A stretch of 59,241 nt of DNA, from contig JBOHNM010000004.1 in assembly GCA_050730675.1 (NCBI GenBank), positions 1 through 59,241 of the forward strand, given 5' to 3'. Below, piece after piece: positions 43,549-50,761 of this stretch (positions are counted from its first letter, which is position 1; the number at the start of each line of letters is the position of its first letter). Both the position numbers and the translations under genes were made by a program. Source of the stretch: JBOHNM01 sp050730675. GTDB taxonomy: Bacteria; Planctomycetota; Phycisphaerae; Phycisphaerales; UBA1924. The notes below the pieces were generated by a model. It saw only the letters and a program-made list of their open reading frames with translations. It was not told where the DNA came from and ran no database searches.

Positions 43549-44406
43549 TCAGAACAGCCGGTAGTCGGTCCAATTTCCCATCGAAACCATGCGCACGTAG
43601 AAGTCGGTGAACCCAACCCAGAAGAGGCTCGCCCATGCCCACCGCATGTGGTTGCGGTTGAGGCAGCTCACACAGTCGTACGCCTTTTTCCGGGCGGGCT
43701 TTTCAGACAGGCGGTCGAACAGACCGCCGATGAGGTGCCGCAGCGAGTGGCACCCGAAGGTGTACCCGCCGAGCAGGATGGGATTGATGGTGAGGATGAT
43801 CGATCCGACACCGATGCCGAATTTGCTGTGCGTGCCGGTGGCGTCGGTGCTCGTGAAGATGTATGCCATGACCGCGTCGTACGAGAGCAGCCCGATGAAG
43901 ATAATGGCGACATAGAGGAAGTAGCGGTGGATGTTCTGAAGCAGCAGGGGGAGGTAGCGCTCGCCGAGGTACTTCTTGCGGGGCTCGCCGACGGCGCACG
44001 AGACGGGATCGGCCCAGAACGACTTGTAGTACGCGCCGCGGTAGTAGTAACAGGTGAACCGGAAGCCGCCCGGGGCCCACAGGATCAGGAACGCGGGCGT
44101 GATCGGGAGGAAGGCCACGTAGTGCGGGATCCAGCTCGGCCACGGGCCAAACCAGGCGTGCCCGGACGGTTCGGTGAGCTTCCAGGAATCAAAGAGCACC
44201 GGCGAGTACATTGGTGAGAGGTAGTGGGTGCCGGGGACGAAGTAGTGCAGCCCCTGCATGGCGGCCCACGTCGAGTAAACGATGAATGCGCCGAGCCCCA
44301 TGAACACCAGCAGGGGTGCAAGCCACCAAGCATCGCGTCGGCTTGTCTGTCCGAAGCCGCGCTGTGGCGGCAATACCTGAGGCAGCGACACATCCACGCG
44401 AGCCAT
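43549..44406 (-). CDS. sdhC: Succinate dehydrogenase membrane anchor/cytochrome b-type subunit
   Basis: A 285-residue integral membrane protein with about five helices (WWLAPLLVFMGLGAFIVYS, YVAFLPITPAFLILWAP, YFLYVAIIFIGLLSYDAVMA, GVGSIILTINPILLGGYTFG, MRWAWASLFWVGF). It is a single large anchor rather than separate SdhC and SdhD, resembling the large anchor found in some actinobacterial (Sdh1-type) and planctomycete enzymes. A candidate ligand-rich segment is CHSLRHLIGG. The start at 44406 has GGAGG about 6 bp upstream. Quinone type and haem content cannot be told from sequence. Confidence 0.85.
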   Translation of the reverse strand: MARVDVSLPQVLPPQRGFGQTSRRDAWWLAPLLVFMGLGAFIVYSTWAAMQGLHYFVPGTHYLSPMYSPVLFDSWKLTEPSGHAWFGPWPSWIPHYVAFLPITPAFLILWAPGGFRFTCYYYRGAYYKSFWADPVSCAVGEPRKKYLGERYLPLLLQNIHRYFLYVAIIFIGLLSYDAVMAYIFTSTDATGTHSKFGIGVGSIILTINPILLGGYTFGCHSLRHLIGGLFDRLSEKPARKKAYDCVSCLNRNHMRWAWASLFWVGFTDFYVRMVSMGNWTDYRLF

Positions 44407-44524
44407 CAACGCCTCCTGCCGTTTCACGGCAACGATGAGCGGAGCATACGCGCGCGCAAGTCAGGGGCGCGGTCGCCAAACATATACCTTATATCAAATC
44501 GGGTATGAGAAGAGTCTGATGGCC
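44407..44524 (-). promoter_or_regulatory. Promoter region of the sdhCAB operon
   Basis: The 118-bp gap contains an AT-rich patch (44479-44504) unusual in this GC-rich window, with ATATA-CCT-TATAT as a small inverted repeat. A minus-strand -10-like TATAAG or TATATG lies there, but no matching -35 is convincing. Confidence 0.35.
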
Positions 44525-45199
44525 CTATTCCACGGACAACTCGACGCTTTGGAGACCCTCAAGCCCGTTGAGCTTGGCGACCAAAGGCGTGGCGTCGGAC
44601 TCCCCGCGAAGGGCGATGGCGTAGGTTATCTCAACGGCCGCGCCTTGCCGGGCGGTCTCAATGGATCTCAAGGACGAGGCCTCCACGTGGCCGGCCATTG
44701 CCGAGCGCACGGGTGCTTCGGTGGCGAGGCCGCTGTTCATTCGCACTGTGAGGACGTATCGGTACGCGCCGGCGGCCGCGGCGAGCCCGCGCGGGCGGAA
44801 GAGGCACGCAGCCACGGCCGCTACCGGTATGCACACCAAGGGGAGCTTGATGTGACCGGCGCCGATAGCGGTGCCGACGGCGACGGCGAAGATGACAAAC
44901 GCGGTGTCGCGCGTGTCCTCGACGACGGTGCGGAAACGCACAATCGACAGTGCGCCCACAATACTGAACGCACGAGCGACATTGCTCCCGATCACCAGCG
45001 TCATCATCGAGATGAGGATCGTGATGAGCACGAGCGTGGCGATGAGCGCCCGCGACTGCTCGCTGGCGCGACCGTGAGTGAACCGGTAGATCCCCGCGAC
45101 GACGCACCCCAGCCCAAACGCCACCAGGAGTTTGACGGCGAGCGGTCCGACATCGAGGTCAACATCGGGTTGGAACGGGCTCTGAAGCCAGTCAGGCAC
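44525..45199 (-). CDS. DUF4956 membrane protein
   Basis: A 224-residue protein with three or four membrane helices (VKLLVAFGLGCVVAGIY, LIATLVLITILISMMTLVIG, FVIFAVAVGTAIGAGHI, LPLVCIPVAAVAACLF). The segment GALSIVRFRTVVEDTRDTAF is the most family-like stretch. A cytosolic C-terminal domain of about 80 residues follows. The GTG start at 45199 has GGAG 7 bp upstream and overlaps the stop of the VTC gene by 8 bp. In many bacteria DUF4956 genes sit beside VTC and CotH genes, as here. No biochemical role is established that I know of; a membrane partner or transporter for the VTC protein is a guess. Confidence 0.8.
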   Translation of the reverse strand: MPDWLQSPFQPDVDLDVGPLAVKLLVAFGLGCVVAGIYRFTHGRASEQSRALIATLVLITILISMMTLVIGSNVARAFSIVGALSIVRFRTVVEDTRDTAFVIFAVAVGTAIGAGHIKLPLVCIPVAAVAACLFRPRGLAAAAGAYRYVLTVRMNSGLATEAPVRSAMAGHVEASSLRSIETARQGAAVEITYAIALRGESDATPLVAKLNGLEGLQSVELSVE

Positions 45200-45959
45200 G
45201 CGATGCTCCGTCGTCGAGATGCGGGACACCCGCCGCCTGGTGCCAGAGACGGTACTTCGACACGCCCTGCGGCTGCAAGCCGCACTCGGCCACAAGCTGC
45301 TTGAACGGGAGGGGAAGACCTCCGAGGAACTTGAGTTCCAGCACCACACGTCCGGGGAGCACCGCCAGCCCGCCGCGGCAATCGCCGATCTTCCATCCGG
45401 CCACTTCGACGCCGCGGATGTCGTGGTCGAGCGTCAGACGCAATGGCCCCTCGGGGCAGACGCCGACGAATGCGTGGCGGAGATATTGGATCTGGGCCGC
45501 CGGCTGCAGTCGCCGCACATACAGTTGCTGGCGGAACCACTCGCCGGCCCAAGCGCCGTCTGAGTTGGAATCGAGATCGGAGAGAGCGCCGACCTCATCG
45601 AGCGGCACAACCACGCGACGTTTTACGACGCGTAATTCGCTTCGCAGCTTTCGCTCCAGAAACACCCACGGCATCGTGCCGTAGCGGCGCACCCGGAACT
45701 TCCGGCGGGCATAGGACGGGCTGCGGTGGTAGACGTCCAATTCCGGCGTGTCGGCGTAGATGGTTGTCGTGCGGTACGCCCCGCCCAGCAAGGCGTCGCC
45801 GTGCGGATCGGGCGTCATGCACCTTCTCGCCCAATGTTCGACCTTCTCGGCGATGGCGACGTCGAGGAGGAATTTCAGTTCATAGGCGTGCGAACCTCCA
45901 TCGCCCAGCGAACGCAATGACGGGGACTCGAATTCCTCGGTCGTCGTCGGGGGCGTCAT
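45192..45959 (-). CDS. VTC-domain (polyphosphate polymerase-fold) protein
   Basis: A 255-residue protein of the VTC/triphosphate-tunnel superfamily. In yeast, VTC4 of this fold makes polyphosphate from ATP. The tunnel-lining basic and acidic residues are visible in order: YELKFLLD, YRTTTIYADTPELDVYH, ARRKFRVRRYG, VFLERKLR, RLTLDHDIRG, GRVVLELKF, and SKYRLW at the end. This looks complete, so an active NTP- or polyphosphate-handling enzyme is plausible. The start overlaps the CotH stop by 4 bp (ATGA), and the stop overlaps the DUF4956 start. It has no SPX domain or membrane helix of its own. Confidence 0.88.
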   Translation of the reverse strand: MTPPTTTEEFESPSLRSLGDGGSHAYELKFLLDVAIAEKVEHWARRCMTPDPHGDALLGGAYRTTTIYADTPELDVYHRSPSYARRKFRVRRYGTMPWVFLERKLRSELRVVKRRVVVPLDEVGALSDLDSNSDGAWAGEWFRQQLYVRRLQPAAQIQYLRHAFVGVCPEGPLRLTLDHDIRGVEVAGWKIGDCRGGLAVLPGRVVLELKFLGGLPLPFKQLVAECGLQPQGVSKYRLWHQAAGVPHLDDGASRA

Positions 45960-47782
45960 GGTTTGGCCCCATCGGTGATGGGCGGCTTGGTAGTTTCGCT
46001 GGGCTTGAGGTCGGTCTTCCGCTCCGACTTCTGATCGGCCTTCGGTTCGATGGAGTAGTTCAGCAGGTACTTGCTGCGGGCATCAGCGAAGGTGCGAAGG
46101 GACCGGGCACGCCTCCCCGGAGCGACCGCACCGGCGTCGCCCGCAGGAGCATCGGCCGTGGCAATTTGGAACATCGCGAATGAATCGAGTTTTCGAGTGT
46201 CGACTTCGACCTCGCTCTCGATCATGACTCGGTACTGTGCCACGACCGGTCCGAGCTTGCTCCACTCGAGCGACTGGGAGGCGATGGTCTTGACGTGCTC
46301 GAGGTACTTGGCCCGCAGGCTCGGCACCGCCAGCAAACGGCTGCGGAGCGGCTTGCGTTCATCGTTCATGCCGATGAGCGGGTCGAGTTCGTAGCCCGTG
46401 CCGCCACGACCGCGCCCGGCCATGCCGGGCGACTGCTGTCCGCCGGCGTTGTCTCGCGGTTGCGCACCGCCGCCGGGTTGACCGCCCTGCCCACCCGGGC
46501 GACCTTGCCCACCCCCGCCTGGTCCGCGCCGTCCACCCGGCCCGCTGGGGCCGCCCATGGCGTGGGTGAACGACTCGTTCATGTCGTGAGGCACCAGATG
46601 AAACACACCCTTGGGGTCCTTGTAGATGCTGTAGTCGCTGGCACGCACCCAGTAGCCGTCGTTGTTGATCAGCGCGTTGTCGAGCGCCAGGAACCACAGC
46701 ACCCCCTCGATGTCGAGCATCGGCTTGAGGGCTTCCTCCAGCTTGTTCAACGGCGTCGTCGAGAGCGTCTTGCAGAGCTTGATAAGGTCGTTCCAGTCGC
46801 CCTCATCGTCGGTGGTTTTGATCTCGTAGCGCTGCTCGTAGGCCTCGATCTTGTCACCGACGTAGTTCAGCCCGCCGTCGGCTCCCGGGCTGCCCTTCAC
46901 TTTCCAGCGGGCGGCATGGCCATCCTTGCTTTTGCCGACCTTGAAGTTCTCGGCGACAAAGTCCTTGTCGAACTGCTCGACACTCACGTACACGCCCCAA
47001 CTCTCGCCGTTGATGACCACCTTCACGAAGTTGGCCTTGGGCGCGGGGATGTGCTGGCGCGCGATGTGCGAGTAGAGCACCGTGTTCATCATCGAGGCGT
47101 CTTCGTGCGCGTTGAGCAGGTTGAGGGTCTTGTGGCCGTAGAGACGAGCCTTGGAGTCGGTGAAATCTACCGAGACGTCGAGGGAGCGCTTGTGCCCCGG
47201 CGCCACTGTGAAGTACGACGATGCCCCTCGGAAGTGAACGCCCACCCGGGGGTACTTCATCCCGTCCACGGTCATGGTCGCCGGCACCTCGACGTCCGAC
47301 TTGTAGAAGTCCGCCAATTCCGTTTCCCACTCGGGATTCTCGAATTCGAGGAAGATGGTGCGCAGCACCATCGGCTCGTAGAGTGCCACCTGCGGGTAGG
47401 TCTTTACCTCTGATGACGCAACCTTCGGGCCCGGTTTCACCGGCTCGTCATTGCCTCGTCCCATGCCGCCGGGACCGCCTTGGCCTAGCCCGCGCCGGCC
47501 GCCGCCATTGGCAGCGATCGACTTGCGAGCTTCGGCACGCTCTGCGACGTTCAACGTCCCATCGCCGTCCTTGTCAAATTGGGCGACGAGCTTGCGCTCC
47601 TGCTGCATCGGGCCGCTGGGTCCGCCACCGGGAAAACCCGGGCCACTCCCACCCGGACCGCCTCCGGGGCCGAACGGCCGTGGAAAGTCATCCTGTTCGG
47701 GCTGTGCCCATGCGGGGAGCGTTGCCGCGCCCATCCCAATCCCCAACACGAGCGCCACAAAGGTGCGAAATTCAAGCCGCAT
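45956..47782 (-). CDS. CotH-family kinase-like exported protein with EF-hand
   Basis: A 608-residue exported protein. Signal peptide MRLEFRTFVALVLGIGMGAA ... AWA; a Gly/Pro-rich linker; an EF-hand-like loop at 70-81 (DKDGDGTLNVAE); then a CotH domain: YPRVGVHFRGASSYFTVAPG, GHKTLNLLNAHEDASMMNTV, VVINGESWGVYVSVEQFDKD, FLALDNALINNDGYWVRA, and VFHLVPHDMNESF. In spore CotH the acidic residues of the last two segments are needed for kinase activity (family knowledge). A ~50-residue Gly/Pro/Gln-rich insertion follows. It is presumably periplasmic or surface-exposed, which raises the question of its phosphate donor. The start at 47782 is set by AGGAAG and the signal peptide. Confidence 0.85.
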   Translation of the reverse strand: MRLEFRTFVALVLGIGMGAATLPAWAQPEQDDFPRPFGPGGGPGGSGPGFPGGGPSGPMQQERKLVAQFDKDGDGTLNVAERAEARKSIAANGGGRRGLGQGGPGGMGRGNDEPVKPGPKVASSEVKTYPQVALYEPMVLRTIFLEFENPEWETELADFYKSDVEVPATMTVDGMKYPRVGVHFRGASSYFTVAPGHKRSLDVSVDFTDSKARLYGHKTLNLLNAHEDASMMNTVLYSHIARQHIPAPKANFVKVVINGESWGVYVSVEQFDKDFVAENFKVGKSKDGHAARWKVKGSPGADGGLNYVGDKIEAYEQRYEIKTTDDEGDWNDLIKLCKTLSTTPLNKLEEALKPMLDIEGVLWFLALDNALINNDGYWVRASDYSIYKDPKGVFHLVPHDMNESFTHAMGGPSGPGGRRGPGGGGQGRPGGQGGQPGGGAQPRDNAGGQQSPGMAGRGRGGTGYELDPLIGMNDERKPLRSRLLAVPSLRAKYLEHVKTIASQSLEWSKLGPVVAQYRVMIESEVEVDTRKLDSFAMFQIATADAPAGDAGAVAPGRRARSLRTFADARSKYLLNYSIEPKADQKSERKTDLKPSETTKPPITDGAKP

Positions 47783-47901
47783 ACGTGATCTTCCTGGCCC
47801 GCGAACTGAGTCGCCGGTGACGGCCAAACGCCGGTCAACCACACGACAGCCACGGTCTATTTCTGTTGTGATCACTCTTCAAATCAGGGACAACATTTCC
47901 G

Positions 47902-49683
47902 TCAGATTGTCTGGGTTGGTTCGGACTTGGCGGGGAGCTTTTCGCCAGGCGCAACTTGCCCACTCATGAAGGCATCGACCGTCTCCGCCACCGTGGTGTG
48001 GCGACTGACATCTCCGACCTCGGCGGCGAGCCCCTCGCGCCGCAGCGCATCGCGCACGGCCGCATGGGTTTCCACCAGCCGAAGCTTGACCCCGTCGGCA
48101 CGGATCTCGTTTGCAAGCGTCCGCAGCATTTCGCACGCCGCGAGATCCACCCGTGGAGTCGCCGAAAGGTCGCACACCACCAGTTGGGGTCGCGGCGAAG
48201 CGGCGTGGTAGGCGTTAAGGACCGCCTGTAGGACGTGGTCGCAATTGAAGTAGACGAGCGAGCCCTCCGGCCGGCAGATGAGCACGCCCGGCACCGTTTG
48301 ATTGTCGGTGTGGCGTGCCACGTCCGAGAAGCGGCGCGTGCCTGGGATGCGCCCCAACACCGCGACCGTTGGATGCGAGGCGAGGTAGATCAGGCGCAGC
48401 AGCGACAGCACGGCGCCCACCAGCACGCCGCGAAGCAGGCCCGAGCCCAGCACGCCCATCAACGCGGCGATCGCGATGAAGAACTCCGCCCTGTCGGTGC
48501 GCCACAGGTGCTTCAGCGCCGAGACCTTGAATAGCCCCGCCACCGCCATGAGCACGATCGCCGCCAGCACCGGCTGCGGCAGGTTCTTCAGCATCCCGCT
48601 CAGGAAAAGCGCTACCACCAGGATCAGCGCGGCGGCGATCAGTCCGGAGAGTGGCGTGCGAGCATTGGCATTGTCATTGACCAGTGACTGGGACATTCCG
48701 CCGCTGACCGGGAGGCCCTGCCCGAGACCCGCCGCAAGGTTGGCGGCGCCCAGCGCCAGGAACTCCTGGTTGGGCTCGAAACGCACGCCGGACTTGGCGG
48801 CGAACATCCGGCCGATCGCCGCGGTCTCGACGGCCGCGAGCATGAAGCACGCCAGCGCGAGTGAGAACAGCTCGTCGGCGTCATGCAAACTCACCGCGGG
48901 CAGTCCGATGCGGGGCAATCCCTGCGGCACATCGCCGAGCATATTTACCCCGCGAGCCTCAAGCTTGAACCACGTCGCGGCGAGGATTCCTCCAACCAGC
49001 ACGACGATTGCAACGGGTTTGTTCTTTAGCGCGACCTTGCCGAGCACCAGCACACCCAAGGCGGCCCCGCCAATAAGCAATGCCCCAAAGTTCGTCTCAC
49101 CGAGATGGCTGATGAAGTGCGCCGATCGGCTCCAGAACCCGCCGCCATGGGCTCCAGCGAATCCGAACAGCTTGGGCAACTGTGAACTGGCAAGGTAGAG
49201 CGCCACGCCGCACTTGAAGCCGATCAGCACGGTCTCGGAGATGAAGTTGACGACCATGCCCGCGCGGGCCGCCCACGCGAGGATGAAGAGCAAGCCCACC
49301 AGAATCGCGGTGCATGCCGCGAGCGTCCCGTATCGCGAGGCGTCGCCGTCGGCCAGGGGGCCCAGTGAAGAGCCGATCAACAGCGAGATCGCCGAGGTGA
49401 CTGTGATGGACGTGCGGCGCGAGCCGCAGAAGAGCCAGAACACGGCGCCGGCGCAGAGGCAGGCGTAGAGGCCCGCTTCCGGCGAAAGGTGGGCCAGCGA
49501 AGCGTCGCCGATGGCCGCCGGGATCAGATAGGCGGCGAGCGTCGCACCGGCAATCAGGTCGGCCCGCAGGATCGAGGGCGTTACTTGTCTCAACCAGTGC
49601 AGCGCGGGAATCCAACGGACGATTCCACCTGGCGGCGTGGCCGGTCCACGCGAGCATCCGGCGTGATTCTGTCCCGAGTCCAT
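47902..49683 (-). CDS. SulP-family anion transporter with STAS domain
   Basis: A 593-residue transporter. The first ~420 residues have ten or more membrane helices, with ADLIAGATLAAYLIPAAIGD and CGSRRTSITVTSAISLLIGS typical of SulP proteins. The C-terminal ~130 residues form a STAS domain: TVPGVLICRPEGSLVYFNCD and PQLVVCDLSATPRVDLAACE. SulP proteins carry sulfate, bicarbonate or similar anions; the substrate is not decided. The ATG directly abuts the ppk2 stop (TGAATG), so the two genes are translationally coupled. It lies 119 bp upstream of CotH. Confidence 0.9.
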   Translation of the reverse strand: MDSGQNHAGCSRGPATPPGGIVRWIPALHWLRQVTPSILRADLIAGATLAAYLIPAAIGDASLAHLSPEAGLYACLCAGAVFWLFCGSRRTSITVTSAISLLIGSSLGPLADGDASRYGTLAACTAILVGLLFILAWAARAGMVVNFISETVLIGFKCGVALYLASSQLPKLFGFAGAHGGGFWSRSAHFISHLGETNFGALLIGGAALGVLVLGKVALKNKPVAIVVLVGGILAATWFKLEARGVNMLGDVPQGLPRIGLPAVSLHDADELFSLALACFMLAAVETAAIGRMFAAKSGVRFEPNQEFLALGAANLAAGLGQGLPVSGGMSQSLVNDNANARTPLSGLIAAALILVVALFLSGMLKNLPQPVLAAIVLMAVAGLFKVSALKHLWRTDRAEFFIAIAALMGVLGSGLLRGVLVGAVLSLLRLIYLASHPTVAVLGRIPGTRRFSDVARHTDNQTVPGVLICRPEGSLVYFNCDHVLQAVLNAYHAASPRPQLVVCDLSATPRVDLAACEMLRTLANEIRADGVKLRLVETHAAVRDALRREGLAAEVGDVSRHTTVAETVDAFMSGQVAPGEKLPAKSEPTQTI

Positions 49684-50520
49684 TCAATACGCCTCTTCGA
49701 TGAACTTCCGGACTTTGAGCGTCACTTGGTCGTCGTACGCGTGTTTCATCGAGCGCTTAGGGATCTTGATCTTTTCGCGCGGCACATCCTTGTAGGGGAT
49801 GGTCTTGAGAATGTGCCGGATGCAGTTGAGCCGCGCCCGCTTCTTGTCGTCCGACCGCAGCACGTACCACGGGCATGTTTCGGTGTCGGTGGCGTCGAGC
49901 ATCTTGTCGCGTGCCCGCGAGTACTCGTACCACCGCTCACGGGAGGGGAGGTCCATCGGGCTGAGCTTCCACTGGCGTAGCGGGTCGTCCACCCGCGCCT
50001 CGAAGCGGCGCTTCTGTTCTTCGTCGCTCACTTCCAGCCAGATCTTGATGAGCTTGATGCCGGCGCCGATGATGTAGTTCTCCACCGCCGGGCAGCGTTC
50101 CAGGAAGAGCTTGTACTGCTCCTTGGTGCAGAAACCCATCACGCGCTCAACGCCCGCCCGGTTGTACCACGAGCGGTCGTAGATGACCACTTCACCTGCG
50201 GCAGGGAAGTGGGCCATGTAGCGCTGCATATACATCTGCGACTTCTCACGGTCCGACGGCGCCGGCAGCGCAACAAGGCGGAACACGCGCGGGCTCACGC
50301 GCTCGGTGATTGCCTTGATCGTGCCCCCCTTGCCGGCGGCGTCGCGTCCTTCGAAAATGACAATGACGCGCAGGCCCTTGTGCTTTACCCAAGCCTGGAG
50401 CTTGCACAACTCTGCCTGGAGCTTGCGCAGTTCTTTCATGTACTCCTTACCCTTGAACGGCTCGACCTTTGAGCTCTTGGTCTTGGCGGTCTCGGCGCGC
50501 TTCACTTTGGTCTTGGACAT
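49684..50520 (-). CDS. ppk2: Polyphosphate kinase 2 (PPK2)
   Basis: A 278-residue PPK2. Walker A is IFEGRDAAGKGGTIKAITER, Walker B-like is EVVIYDRSWYNRAGVERVMG, and the lid region is VDDPLRQWKLSPMDLPSRER. Length and single domain fit class I PPK2, which phosphorylates NDPs with polyphosphate (family knowledge). The N-terminal ~25 residues are Lys-rich. The start at 50520 (MSKTKVKRAET) has GGGAG upstream; longer frames to 50805 are not credible. It is the first gene of the unit ppk2-sulP and is divergent from the GH63-like gene. Confidence 0.93.
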   Translation of the reverse strand: MSKTKVKRAETAKTKSSKVEPFKGKEYMKELRKLQAELCKLQAWVKHKGLRVIVIFEGRDAAGKGGTIKAITERVSPRVFRLVALPAPSDREKSQMYMQRYMAHFPAAGEVVIYDRSWYNRAGVERVMGFCTKEQYKLFLERCPAVENYIIGAGIKLIKIWLEVSDEEQKRRFEARVDDPLRQWKLSPMDLPSRERWYEYSRARDKMLDATDTETCPWYVLRSDDKKRARLNCIRHILKTIPYKDVPREKIKIPKRSMKHAYDDQVTLKVRKFIEEAY

Positions 50521-50761
50521 GATCTGCTCCCCGGGGTGTTGAGGCGGTGCAGCCGCTGAGCATTGTTCCCGCGCCAACAGCCTTGAGTGGGATGCGCAGG
50601 CCTGTGGAGCATACAGCTTCCCCGGCTGATTCGCATCAAATTGATCGGAATCACCGGGTGTTTGGCCGTGGAGCGAGTATCCTCGAGTGCGATCCGTAAT
50701 CGGCGACATGGATGTCGGACAGTAAGAGCAAGCAGCATGTCGGCGTAGCGGAGTGAACCCC

